Assembly (NCBI GenBank): GCA_032718475.1
Contig: JAUCBJ010008856.1
Coordinates: 62,001-126,000 of the forward strand
Direction: 5' to 3'
DNA: 64,000 bases
Source: Nemertoderma westbladi
Taxonomy: Eukaryota > Xenacoelomorpha > Nemertodermatida > Nemertodermatidae
Part shown: positions 43,500 through 53,659 of the stretch, piece after piece
Numbering within the stretch: position 1 is the stretch's first letter
How the letters are laid out: each line of letters opens with the position of its first letter
The notes under the pieces: model-generated
What the model was told of the DNA's origin: nothing
What the model saw: the letters and a program-made list of their open reading frames with translations, nothing else
Databases searched by the model: none
Made by a program: the position numbers and the translations under genes

Positions 43500-45788
43500 G
43501 TGTATGGGCCCCAATATATTAACATCAACCCCAGTACCAAACATAATACCGGTGGGGGGGGGGGGGGGGGACAGGGTGACATTCCCCCATTACAATATCA
43601 ACAATACACTCAAACAGGAATAAGAACATCGAACCCCCTGGACGAGAACAGGTCGTGCGACACGGAAATATGGAGGGGGCCGTTACCCCCAATGATATAT
43701 CCGACGCAAATAAAGTCAACAGGCCCGACGGGCGGACCGCACCCAACAGGAGAATCTGTACAGCATCCCTCGAACCCATTGGAAGCACAGGCAATGGGAA
43801 TGGCGACACTAATCGATGCACTCAAGACCAGGATCGAGCTACCACCTGTCGAGCCATTTAAATTCGACGGAAGCAGGCCGGAAGAATACCTGCAATTCCG
43901 ACGCATGTACAGCAACGAGATATTAAGTAAGAACCTGACGCAGGCGGAGTGCCTAAAATATTTACAGGTATATACAGGAGGCCCAGCGTACGACATCGTG
44001 AGGCAGTATCAGGGCATCGAGGGCGGCTTCACGACTGCATGGCGGGCCCTAGACAGGGAATACGGACACCCAGCCAAGATCATCCGGCAGACCTTAAGGG
44101 GGATAACATCGGGTGGCCTACAGGATAACCCTGTTAGCATAAAGACCTTCGCGAACAAGGTCGAGAAGGCGTTAATCGTGCTGAAGACACTAGACGCGCC
44201 ATACGAACTCAACGCATCTAATAATATCACCACGATAGCGCAGGCACTGCCGATCTGGCTACGGAGCAAGTGGAGGAAGATCGCCTTCTCCACCCGGGAG
44301 AAGAAAGGTGCGGAACCGGGCTTAGAGGAAATGTCAAACTTCCTCAACTACGAAGCAGAGTTGATTACAGACCCAGTCTATAGTGAGGATAGTTTGGGGA
44401 AGGCGCCGAAGACCGAATACAACAGGCCTAAACCCGAACACAATCCTGCAGATCCATTCCCGAGAGTAAGACAGTCGCTACCACACGCGGCCACACAGGG
44501 GGCTACAAGCCCACAGTTAGCTGGGAGTAGGGCCACACCGTGGCAGGGACAGAAAGAAAATAACAACACAAATAAACATAATCCCAACATACCCAGTAGG
44601 CCGAGTCCAGATAACCAAAACACTAAATCGGTAGATATAAACCTACGCGCGATACGTGAGGGACTATACAGGGAACGCTACAATCCAGGATTCGAATGTC
44701 AATTGCATAGGGACGGAACCCATAAGACCATGAGTTGTAAGCATTGGCAAGCGTTGCCCAAACAAGATCGTGTAGCCTACACAGACGCAAACGGACTATG
44801 TCATCGATGCGTGGTAGAAGGACACAGATCCGGAGAGTGTAGAGAAACAGCGATAGGAGATGACGAGACTGGAGGCCAAACGATGGCTACAAGCACGACA
44901 GGAGCAAGAAGAAAGAGGAAAGTACTACTCGGGGTAGTACCAGTGAAGATAACAGGAAGGGGCGGCCGATCAGTCACAACATTAATGCTGGTCGACAGCG
45001 GAGCAGCCTTCACGCTGGTGGAGAATTGGGTGGCCGAGGAGATAGGGTTACAGACGAGGCCGAGTAGGTTGGCGGTAACTACTATCTCGAGTAAGGATGA
45101 GGTCCTGGAGATGAGGACGGGACGGTGCGAGATATCAGCGATTGCACCGGGATGTGACTATGGGGCGACCATAGACCCCATTCAGATCATAGAATCGATC
45201 AATATTAATGCCAGGAGACCAACTAACATCGAGGTCGAGCAGTACCGGTTCCTGGACGATATCGATTTTTCAATACCGGAGGTGGACGTCTCGAAGGTAT
45301 CCATCATAGTGGGTATGGACTGCCCGACGGCCCACGAAAGAGTACAGACGATCTTCGGGGAAGACAGACAGCGGGATCCGACGGCGATTCTCACGCCGTT
45401 CGGATGGACGCTTAGCGGCCCAATTAAAACCAAGATTCCACACAGGGTGTCGGAGACATCAGGGTGCATGCTACCAGGCACCGTTAAGGACGTAGAGGAG
45501 AAACCAGAGACGGTAGATAAGCTAGAAGGGGAAGTAACAGCAAGAGAGTGGGCGGAGGAGAATGGATTCGACGCGGAAGACTTAGAGACAATGGGATGGA
45601 ACAAGGATGTTCCCAGCAAGTATCGGTATGGGGATGGAGAGGAGTGGACGGCGAGATGTCCGGAGGACAACAGTCCGAGGAGTGTCCGGAGGAGTGTCGG
45701 AGGAGTGTCCGGAGGAGTGTCCAGAGGAGTGTCCGGAAGAGACGCCGGTCCGGTTGAGAGGCATACCGACAAGGGGGAGGTCGAGTAA
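43500..45788 (+). CDS. gag-pro: BEL/Pao Gag capsid, zinc knuckle and protease (B5)
   Basis: 762 codons. A glycine run near residue 20 (G-run 43555-43570) is followed by the DUF1759-like capsid (about 95-290, with FKFDGSRPEEYLQFRRMY), a Pro/Asn linker, and a CCHC knuckle CHRCVVEGHRSGEC (44809-44850). The DUF1758 aspartic protease has LMLVDSGAAFTLV (about 44985-45025). The protein then runs into a 12-bp repeat region and stops before any RT. Intact, it would form the particle and mature it; here it would be released without a polymerase. The start is nominal. Confidence 0.82.
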   Translation: MYGPQYININPSTKHNTGGGGGGGQGDIPPLQYQQYTQTGIRTSNPLDENRSCDTEIWRGPLPPMIYPTQIKSTGPTGGPHPTGESVQHPSNPLEAQAMGMATLIDALKTRIELPPVEPFKFDGSRPEEYLQFRRMYSNEILSKNLTQAECLKYLQVYTGGPAYDIVRQYQGIEGGFTTAWRALDREYGHPAKIIRQTLRGITSGGLQDNPVSIKTFANKVEKALIVLKTLDAPYELNASNNITTIAQALPIWLRSKWRKIAFSTREKKGAEPGLEEMSNFLNYEAELITDPVYSEDSLGKAPKTEYNRPKPEHNPADPFPRVRQSLPHAATQGATSPQLAGSRATPWQGQKENNNTNKHNPNIPSRPSPDNQNTKSVDINLRAIREGLYRERYNPGFECQLHRDGTHKTMSCKHWQALPKQDRVAYTDANGLCHRCVVEGHRSGECRETAIGDDETGGQTMATSTTGARRKRKVLLGVVPVKITGRGGRSVTTLMLVDSGAAFTLVENWVAEEIGLQTRPSRLAVTTISSKDEVLEMRTGRCEISAIAPGCDYGATIDPIQIIESININARRPTNIEVEQYRFLDDIDFSIPEVDVSKVSIIVGMDCPTAHERVQTIFGEDRQRDPTAILTPFGWTLSGPIKTKIPHRVSETSGCMLPGTVKDVEEKPETVDKLEGEVTAREWAEENGFDAEDLETMGWNKDVPSKYRYGDGEEWTARCPEDNSPRSVRRSVGGVSGGVSRGVSGRDAGPVERHTDKGEVE
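45675..45745 (+). repeat. 12-bp tandem repeat at the deletion scar
   Basis: Five to six copies of GAGGAGTGTCCG, one with a 1-bp loss. They lie where RT and integrase should be. Confidence 0.85.
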
Positions 45789-46068
45789 GAAGACAGGATG
45801 GAAAGGGATAGGATTACTATTGTTCGTTCTGTTTTGTCTGTTCTTTCAGTTTCTTTCCATTCTGCCGCCGGGAGACGACAAGATGAAGGGTGGCATTTTG
45901 CTGCCAGGAGATAAGGAAGTTAAGAAGGCGGCGGAGAGACCCGATTTTAGGGTGGCTAGAGAGGGAGAACTCAAGCGAGAGTGGTTGAGAATAGGCGGAA
46001 GTGGGAGAAGGAAGAGACCGTACAGGGGGGCAGTAGGAGAAGTGCTGCTGATAGAAGGGGCACCTTAG
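45789..46068 (+). pseudogene. Integrase C-terminal remnant (B5)
   Basis: The end of the open frame 45607-46068 (RKRPYRGAVGEVLLIEGAP) matches the integrase end in B3 (RRAVGKCCLLEGAP). The preceding hydrophobic stretch (GIGLLLFVLFCLFFQFL) has no counterpart in the B3 integrase and may be a by-product of the deletion. Confidence 0.65.
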
Positions 46069-46077
46069 AGTTTAGTC

Positions 46078-46130
46078 GTCCAAATGTTGGACTGAGGGGG
46101 GTGGGAATGAGGGCGAGACGCCCTTCCCAC
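46078..46130 (+). promoter_or_regulatory. Pol-end double hairpin (B5)
   Basis: GTCCAA/TTGGAC is at 46078-46092 and GTGGGAA...TTCCCAC with an inner GGGCG/CGCCC stem at 46101-46130. Confidence 0.75.
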
Positions 46131-46319
46131 ACACAAATATAATAAAAATAATTAAAATAATAAATAATAAAATAAGTAGAAAGTTAGAAAGTAATAGTTA
46201 GTAGAAGTTAGATAGTAAGTAGAAAGTTAGTAAGAAAGTTAGATAGTAAGTAGAAAGTTAGTAGAAGTTAGAAAGTAAGTAGAAGTTAGTAAAAAGTAAG
46301 AAGTAGGCAGGTATAGGGA

Positions 46320-46815
46320 GTGTGGTATATAAACATACCACAGGAGTAGGAGGGTACGTAGTACCGTTAGGTTAGAAGTAGGCAGTAAGGGAGTGTGGTA
46401 TATTGACATGCCACGAGTAGTAGCAGAGGGGTTGTGGGCACCGTAAGCGCCACGTAGAAAGTAGTAGTAGAGGGGTTGTGGGCACCGTAAGCGCCACGTA
46501 GATAGAGTAGTAGTAGAGGGGTTGTGGGCACCGAAAGCGCCACGTAGATAGTAGTAGTAGAGGGGTTGTGGACACCGTAAGCTCCACGTAGAAAGTTAGA
46601 GAGTAGAGGGGTTAGTGGGCACCGTAAGCGCCACGTAGTAAGTAGTAGTAGAGAGGTTAGTAGGCACCATAAGCGCCACGTAGATAGTAGTAGTAGGGGG
46701 ATTGTGGCACCGTAAGCGCCACGTAGAAAGTAGTAGTAGAAGGGTTGTAGGCACCGATAGCACCACGTAGAAAGTAGTAGTAGAAGGGTTGTGGGCACCG
46801 AAGCGCTACGTAGTT
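46320..46815 (+). repeat. Palindromic minisatellite (B5)
   Basis: About nine units of roughly 45-50 bp carry GGGCACCG...GCGCCACGTAG. They are preceded by two larger GTGGTAT...ATACCAC-type hairpins. Confidence 0.85.
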
Positions 46816-47404
46816 AAGAGAGTTACGCAGAGAGTTAGTAGAGTTAGTAGTTAGTAGAGTTACAGTTAGTAGAAGTTAGTAGTATTAGAGTCAATAAGTA
46901 GTAAGTAAGAAGTAAGTAGCTAAGGTAGGTAGAATGATAGCACAGAGTATAGTAGCATAAGAACTTAGCGCCTTTGGGAGTGGTAGAGAGTACAGGAGCG
47001 CAGGGAGATAGTGGAGAGGAGGTGTTGGCGCGTGAGAGAGTGCAGATGAGTGCGATTCAAGTGTGGGGAGCGAGCAGGCAGAGAGTGAGAGTAAGATAGA
47101 GTAGAGTGGAGTTAGAGTGGAGCTGAAGTAGAGTTAGAGTTAGAGTTTAGAGTGAGGAGTTTTTAAAATTGTGTGAGGATTCCACAATTGTCTCAAACAG
47201 AGACGCCAGATGTCTTGGTGCAACATAGGTTGCGGTTGCACCAAGAAGGGGTAGTAATATCATACCCAGAGGGAGCGGCCTGGAAAGCCGACTCCAAGTA
47301 AAAGAACTCCACCCCACACCCGATAGTAGATCGGGTTCCAGCGGAATTGAAGCGCACTTTAAGGTGATGCTATCTTCTCACCGGGAAGATAGCATGGGGG
47401 GGAG
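46816..47404 (+). promoter_or_regulatory. B5 3' UTR with hairpins and polypurine tract
   Basis: Purine-rich sequence to about 47160, then hairpins at 47217-47242, 47319-47335 and 47367-47395. A G-run polypurine tract (47396-47404) abuts the LTR. No ORF. Confidence 0.75.
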
Positions 47405-47992
47405 TGTGAGCGGATTCAATTCCGCCGCATTACCCTCACAAAGTTGGGAAGTGGCACCCTTTTCAGCAATATTGGAGATACGAGATTGATAACAACCAAT
47501 CTCGTATCACAACCAATAACGGGGACAACACAAAACCCCAAAGCCACACAAAGGGAGGTTAGAGGTCAAATCACCTCGAGAAGGGAAACAACCAACAGGG
47601 GGGGGAAGCACTCCCAAAGAGGTGAGAGGCGTGAAGTAGGTTTTCAGCCAATAGGAGTGGGGGAAAGCATCCACTGGACAAAGGCCACAATAGTGTAGAA
47701 ATGATTAGATATATATTGTCAGTGTATAACATTGCCAGTTTAGTTAGTCCAGTTACCGGTTTCAGTGCAGACGGAGGACATTGTTTTACCGTCACCGTTG
47801 CCGTCAATATTACTGTCATATCAACTCATTATATCTCTTGTGCTATTATACATAACTCTTGTGCTATCATACATAACTCTTGTACTATTATACATAACGG
47901 CGAAAGATAACTTCAATTTCGAACCTTTTCCATCACATCGGTGACGCATACGAAACAACTCATCCGGTCGGGATTTCATTGATCCCGTCACA
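47405..47992 (+). repeat. 3' LTR of B5
   Basis: It starts TGTGAGCGGATTC and ends GATCCCGTCACA, and is highly similar to 39877-40472. Confidence 0.95.
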
Positions 47993-48022
47993 GGGGTATA
48001 CCCCCCCCCCCCCCCCCCCCCC

Positions 48023-48420
48023 TTAAACTGGCTTCCATTCAGAGAATACGTAAAGGATAGTATATTTAGTTCTCCATTACCAAATAGTGAGAAACTACGC
48101 TTCCTCATCGATTGCTTAGAAGGCTATCCAAAGAAATTAGCGCAAAGATATATCGGACACCCAAAAGGATTGGAAGAATTATGGAAAATGTTACACGCTA
48201 GATATGGAGACGAAGCGTCTATAGCTCAATATCTATATCGAAAGTTGGTTAATCGTAAACGAGTGATAACTACAGAAATGATTGAATTCGTTGACGAGAT
48301 TAAAGAAATCTGTAGACAACTAGATTGGTTGGATGAACACGAATATTATGACACCCCAGTTGTAGTTGGTATGATTTCCGCAGCCCTACCTAAGGGTAGT
48401 GGGTTATTTAAGTTAGTTTA
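48023..48420 (+). pseudogene. gag: Pao-type gag capsid fragment (B4)
   Basis: The frame is open from the TTAA at 48023. It carries the DUF1759-like core (WLPFREYVKDSIFSS, LRFLIDCLEGYPKKLAQRY, LWKMLHARYGDE). It continues the piece ending at 39003 in the same frame across the TTAA. It is cut at about 48420, where MITE sequence takes over the frame. Confidence 0.85.
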
Positions 48421-49299
48421 TAAATTTGGTGCTAGCACCAAATTTTGAAAACCATCAAATATATCAATTGATTGTGTCATGTTGTTTATTGCGATATACG
48501 GGTTTGTTAGGGTTCTGAATTCAATGGAATCAGTAAAAATTTCATAAGAGTTTTCAAACTTGTATTTTTCGCCGGTGTGTGAAAATTGTTGTTTTGCACC
48601 GAAAATGAGTAAATTGATCAGTAGATAGTATCATCTTGTTTCTTGCGTTATACGGGTTTATGAGGGTCCTGATTCCGATGGAATCAATAAAAACAGCACT
48701 GGACATCGCAAACTTGTATTTTTTGGTGATGGGTACGAAATTTGGTGCTAGCACCAAAATTTGCCAAATTACGCCGAAAAATACTAGTAGCAATGATCTG
48801 GCACATTTGAAATGTATTCCATTAGAATCAGCGCCCTAGCAAACCTGAAAATGTGAATTTATAGCATCGTATAAGTGAATTAAAAATTTTGTGTTCTAAC
48901 TGAAAAGTGCTGGTTACTTGTTTTTTTCATTTTTTTCCTACGCATATAAGACTAAACAGCCATTTATAGTAATCATATCATTTTTTAATATTTTCCAATG
49001 TATTTTGCACCCCAGAAAACCTGTATTGAAAAATAATTAGCCGAAAATGTAACTTTCAAATTTGGTGAAAATTGTGCACTACTTGTAATTTTGGTGCTGC
49101 AATATAACCACCCCAGTACATTTTTTCGAAAAATTTTTTCTTCGGTCGGATCCAGACAAGTGATACCTACGTACAAACAAAAAATCAGACGTTTTCGTAA
49201 ATATTTGTAGATTTTAGAGGGGGGGGGGGGGGGGTACATATGACCCCCCCCCCCCTGGTGTTTGTACAACATTTTATTGCCCGGTACTAATAGGGTTAA
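48421..49299 (-). mobile_element. TTAA-type MITE, copy 3, truncated
   Basis: Reverse complement of 15233 to about 16125. The end TAATAGGG is at 49288-49295 with TTAA at 49296-49299. It includes three of the five 162-bp units and the subterminal hairpin (49209-49256). The other end is lost at the junction with B4 gag. Confidence 0.85.
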
Positions 49300-51058
49300 C
49301 GTCTCTATCCATATCCACGTCCTCCTCCCGCCTTGGCATCGTCTCCCCAAACACTACCCATGGTGCCATTCCCAGCTGCTCGCCCAACCTGATGATGATC
49401 CACTCGAAATCCATCGCCGGCTCCTTGTGAACACGGGTCCGCTTGCCGGGTTTATCCCAGAAGGCCCTCGCCCCGCTGGCCGTCACCACTCTCCCGCCCA
49501 CCCAGTCCGTATCTGAGTGGCCGATCCTCTCGATGGGTGGCATCTCTCCGAACTCGTCATCATCTCCCTCCGTTGCTGGGAGTGGATCCAGACCCGGTAT
49601 CCCGGTAGACCCACTGTGCCCCTTTCCGCCTTGGCTTCTGCCCGTTACTCTCCACCCTTCCTGTTCCCTTGGTCTCTTTCTTACGAAATTGCCCTCAGAG
49701 CCCGCTGGCATGGGCATCACTTGTAATCCAGATGTCGACTGTTTCGGTGATTCTTCCGTCCATCCTAGCTCCTCCCCCAGAAACTCGCCCGAGCTCCCTG
49801 ATCCCCACATCAGCTTGCCCAGGTTCTGGGCCTCGAACCCGTAATCCTCCCCCATTATTTCCGCCTCTCTCACATCTGCTTCTCTCCTTTCTCGCCTGGC
49901 GACTTCTTCCAGTCACTTCTCCTCGAGTCTATCCGCTTCCAGCTTCTCCCATCTCTTGTATGGTGTATCCACCTCTCTGTCTACTAGGTGCCGGCTGTTG
50001 TAATACACCGACTCGCCCTTCAGCCCCGGGTGGTCTACCAGACCTTCGACGGCCACCTTAAAGTCTCTTCTGTAGTTTAGAGGTGCTCCTGATAGCAGAA
50101 ACGCCGTTGGCTCTCTTCCGATAACTACGGCCATGAATAGGTTTAGTAAACCTATCATTATCCAATCCTCCTGTAGGATATATCTCTTCTGATATATCTT
50201 TATCGCTCCTCTCCAGAACTGATACACCTCCTGTTTCCCTGGCCTCGCTCCCCACTTCAGTGAGTTCACCAGCTCCGCTCCGTACTCCTCCTGGAACTTA
50301 TCCCAGTCCATCGGCTTGTGGCAGACGAGCCCCATGAGCTGACCCATCGCCACTGCTCCGCAATGTCCTGTGTTCTCTACCAATCCCAACCCATCTGGCA
50401 CTGTCATGGTCATATAGACCGCTTGCATGTCCAGGAGGTTGGGGGTCTCCGGTCCAAAGATCCTCTCCGCATCGTCGCGGATCGCCGATCCCACCTTTAC
50501 CATTGTCTTCTCCCTCACTAGGTCCTGCACCGCCCTTGGCAACCGGTTTAACTTTGGCCCACTCTTCTTCCCGTACGTTCCTAGATCGAATAGGAATATG
50601 TCTCCATTTGGCGCAGCCAAATGCAGTAGTATGGTTCTAGCCGATCCTGCCAACCCTCTTCTCGAACCCTCGTCGTCCTCCACAGTCCCCTCGTCGTCTA
50701 GGACCATGTATCATCCCCTATTCACAGACTCTATGAACCTCCTCCAGTCCTTTCTCGTTGGTTCTCTTGGATACTTCGGTATCCCGAACTTCGCTTCGTC
50801 CCCTTTCACTACGTAGCGAAAATGCTCGAGGATCGCATTGTCCAGCGACGGTGTCCCGTAGGTCCCGACCAGTCGCCTCTCGTGCATCTCCCTGCAGCAC
50901 CCGCGCTTTGTGACCCTTCGCTAGCGGCTTGTAGTATCCCCTTGTCTTTTCTTCCGGATGCCTTTGCGTGAAGTCCACTAGTATCTCCTTTCCACTCCTC
51001 TCCGTCTTTCTCTTCTTAACTAGTCTCTCCGCCATTACGAACTCTCTCGCTCGCTCAC
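49300..51058 (-). pseudogene. ORF3 of B6, truncated
   Basis: The conserved Met is at 51034 and the acceptor AG|GTGAGCG at 51058. A rearrangement near 50890 breaks the frame after about 60 codons. The exonuclease-like part (50707-50210) is open, with LDDEG, LLHLAAPNGDIFLFDLG, KVGSAIRDDAERI and NLLDMQ. It also keeps the segment IGLLNLFMAVVIGREPTAFLLSG, which is deleted in B3. The coiled coil and acidic linker follow with one stop near 49913. The MITE insertion at TTAA removes the zinc knuckles and C-terminus. Confidence 0.75.
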
Positions 51059-51150
51059 CTGCTTGGTGGTGCCTTACCAAGGCTCAAGTAGATGAGTGAC
51101 GTTTAGTAAGATGGTCTGTACTAGTTCAGTAATGGCCTATCTCTCTCAAA

Positions 51151-52641
51151 TCCGTCATTTTAAAGCTCATCTATCCCATCATAGTAGACATGTACCGAAC
51201 AACAAGAGTCCCACAAGAAATGAAAACAAATAAGTTAGTGCCAGTTCCCAAGAAGGGCAACCTAACACTCTATGGTTCTTTTCGGGGAATATCATTGATC
51301 TCGATTGCTGCAAAGCTATACAATAGGATTCTATTAAATCGCATCAGGGATCCCATTGAGAGACTGCTCCATGGAAATCAGAATGGGTTCCGTAAAGGTC
51401 GTGGGACCATGGAGCCCATTTTGGCACTTAGAAGGATAATTGAAGAGTTATCAAAAAAGAAAGACAGGCATCTGGCTGTTATCTTTGTTGACTTCTTCAA
51501 GGCCTTTGATTCAGTCTCTCGCTCACGTATGTTCAGCATACTTTCATTATATGGGATTCCTGATGAAATTATTGCAGCAATCAGATCAGTATACGATGGT
51601 TCGACAACATTTGTGTCTACTGTTGACGGTGACACAGAACCATTTGAAGTGTTATGGGGCGTCCTCCAAGGAGACACACTTGCACCATTCTTGTTCATTA
51701 TTGTGGTTGACTATGTTCTACGCATGTCCTTAGATCATTATAATGATGATGGGGTGATGATAACTCCACCTACTGGCTCCAGAAGTCGAGGAAATCCTGC
51801 CAAGTACCTAACTGATCTAGACTTTGCTGATGACTTAGGAGTACTCTCAGAATCATTAGAGGGAGCCCAACGGCTCCTCAGATCATTAGAACATGCTGCT
51901 TCTAGTGTTGGTCTTTTTATTAACTCCAGAAAGACCAAAATTCTGACAGTTAACTTTGAAAGTCCTCAGCAAGTCTCTGATCGGATGAGCATAAGCTCAA
52001 AGGATGGTATGCTTGAGCATGTGGACGACTTCTGTTACCTGGGATCATGGATCCGGAAGTCAGGTGAGGACCTTCGAATACGTAAGGGAAAGGCATGGGC
52101 AGCCTTGAATAGGCTTTCCAGGATTTGGAAGTCACCGATAATTAATCGGAAACTTAAGGTCCGATTATTTAGAGCAGCAGTAGTTCCAGTACTCCTCTAC
52201 GGGAGTCCATGCTGGGCTCTAACTGCTGAGGACACCAAATCTCTGGATGGCACATTCACAAGAATGCTACGCCGGGTTCATTGTGTCAAGTACAATGCAC
52301 ACATCTCCAACCAGACACTATATAACATTGGAGGTGTCTCATTGGTTCCCCCAAGCTTGACACTAGAACAAAATCGCCTCCGCTTTGCAGGACATTGCTT
52401 TCGCCGTGAGGACCAGCCAGTGCATAATCTTGTACTTTGGCAGCCTCATGGAGTGAATAAGCATGGTGGACAGCCCATGACTTTCTTGAGACGCATCTTA
52501 AAGGACACTGGCCTTAAAGATGCGGATGATCTAGCAAATGTCATGGGTGATAGGGAGTTGTGACGGTGCAATTTTGTTGACAAGCCGGCACAGCATTCTT
52601 AAAAATGCAGCTGCAATGCAGCATGCCGATCCTAGTAGTAG
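51151..52641 (+). mobile_element. LINE copy 2, 5'-truncated, in B6
   Basis: A 13-bp target duplication TATCTCTCTCAAA lies at 51138-51150 and 52642-52654. LINE homology begins at about 51158, after 8 bp of filler. The tail is GATCC(TAG)n. It is more than 95% similar by eye to copy 1. Confidence 0.9.
51160..52563 (+). CDS. Non-LTR reverse transcriptase, 5'-truncated
   Basis: The open frame matches 27770-29170 of copy 1 and includes FRGISLIS, VIFVDFFKAFDS, GVLQGDTLAP and the catalytic FADDL. It ends early: a TGG codon after GDREL has become TGA. It lacks the first third of the RT-bearing ORF, including the NRASGVDG motif. Confidence 0.85.
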   Translation, partial: LKLIYPIIVDMYRTTRVPQEMKTNKLVPVPKKGNLTLYGSFRGISLISIAAKLYNRILLNRIRDPIERLLHGNQNGFRKGRGTMEPILALRRIIEELSKKKDRHLAVIFVDFFKAFDSVSRSRMFSILSLYGIPDEIIAAIRSVYDGSTTFVSTVDGDTEPFEVLWGVLQGDTLAPFLFIIVVDYVLRMSLDHYNDDGVMITPPTGSRSRGNPAKYLTDLDFADDLGVLSESLEGAQRLLRSLEHAASSVGLFINSRKTKILTVNFESPQQVSDRMSISSKDGMLEHVDDFCYLGSWIRKSGEDLRIRKGKAWAALNRLSRIWKSPIINRKLKVRLFRAAVVPVLLYGSPCWALTAEDTKSLDGTFTRMLRRVHCVKYNAHISNQTLYNIGGVSLVPPSLTLEQNRLRFAGHCFRREDQPVHNLVLWQPHGVNKHGGQPMTFLRRILKDTGLKDADDLANVMGDREL

Positions 52642-52654
52642 TATCTCTCTCAAA

Positions 52655-53060
52655 CCCTAATTGTTACTATATTTTTACGTGTACGTCTCCCAAAGTGCCA
52701 ATTTTTTCTAAATTTTCTAAATCTGTCAGTTACTTTTATTATGTTCTAGAATCTTTTACTTACTGTTACCATAATTTGTCAGATTTTACTTCTAATACTA
52801 ATTTTAATCTCTATGTGTGTGCTATCATCGCTTATGGTGGGTTATTTTACTTAGATAACCCCTATAGTTTATATACAGGGTAGACTAGCTATTCTCTACT
52901 GTGCTAGTTTGTACCAGGCAGCCTCCTGGCCCTGTATCAAATACCCTAACTTACTCTATGGGCCGTGCAGTACAGTAGTCTGTCTTGTGCGGCCTACACG
53001 GTCTATCCTGCTGTACCCACGTGCCCCCCTCTCCCTTTCATGGCACTCTCAATGTCCACA
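52655..53060 (-). other. pol-ORF3 spacer of B6
   Basis: Non-coding, similar to 62800-63140 in B7. Confidence 0.55.
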
Positions 53061-53540
53061 ACCTCTACGGTACTACGTACCCTACTACTACTACTCTTAT
53101 GGTATATCTGTATACCATGCTCTCTACTCTCTTACTACTAACCTTTACTAACTTTACTAACTCTAACTTCTAGCTCTTATGGTACTATGTACCCTCCTAC
53201 TCTCGTGATATGTATATATACCACACTCCCTATACTTCTAACTTCTACCAGAGGTACTATGTACCCTGCCACTACTCTCGTGGTATGTCAATATACCATA
53301 CTCCCTAGCTTCTAACTTCTACCAGCAGTACTATGTACCCTGCCACCACTCTCGTGGTATGTCAATATACCACACTCCCTAACTCTAACTTCTACCAGTG
53401 GTACTATGTACCCTGCCACTACTCTCGTGGTATGTTAATATACCTCACTCTAACTTCTGCCTACGGTACTATGTACTCTACTACTCTCGTGGTATGTCAA
53501 TGTACCACACTCCCTAACTTATAACTACTTACTTAGTGCT
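53061..53540 (-). repeat. Palindromic minisatellite of B6
   Basis: Units of about 80-85 bp carry two hairpins, GGTATGTCAATATACC-like and GGTACTATGTACC-like, with CTAACTTCTACC spacers. About five units. Confidence 0.85.
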
Positions 53541-53595
53541 ATGTCCTATCTACTACTATTACTTTCTATTTTATTATTATTTTTTTTTATATTTC

Positions 53596-53655
53596 GTGCG
53601 GGAAGGATGTCTCGCCCTCATTCCCACCCCCCTCAGTCCAACATTTGGACGACTA
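53596..53655 (-). promoter_or_regulatory. Pol-end double hairpin (B6)
   Basis: GTGCGGGAA...TTCCCAC lies at 53596-53627, then GTCCAACATTTGGAC at 53636-53650. Confidence 0.72.
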
Positions 53656-53659
53656 AACT

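Larger units (their letters stand above)
39877..47992 (+). mobile_element. B5: internally deleted BEL/Pao element
   Basis: LTRs at 39877-40472 and 47405-47992 and a 5-bp target duplication GGGGT (39872-39876, 47993-47997) prove a single insertion. The element has gag, zinc knuckle, protease, a remnant of the integrase end, a minisatellite and the 3' UTR hairpins. RT, RNase H, most of integrase, and ORF3 are absent. It could only move with proteins supplied in trans. Confidence 0.93.
39004..48022. mobile_element. TTAA-flanked MITE with G-run/C-run ends, split by B5
   Basis: TTAA is at 39000-39003 and 48023-48026. The left end is G(18) then TATC and a C-run; the right end is the inverse, GGGGTATA then a long C-run. 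Removing B5 and its target duplication leaves about 900 bp of non-coding AT-rich sequence (39030-39870). The ends differ in sequence from the CCCTATTA MITEs, but both use TTAA targets and G/C-run hairpins. Confidence 0.8.

Noticed and set aside
45789-45850. Transmembrane segment GIGLLLFVLFCLFFQFL as an envelope remnant in B5
   Set aside because: It lies at a deletion scar, outside the frame of the main ORF, and no other copy has it.
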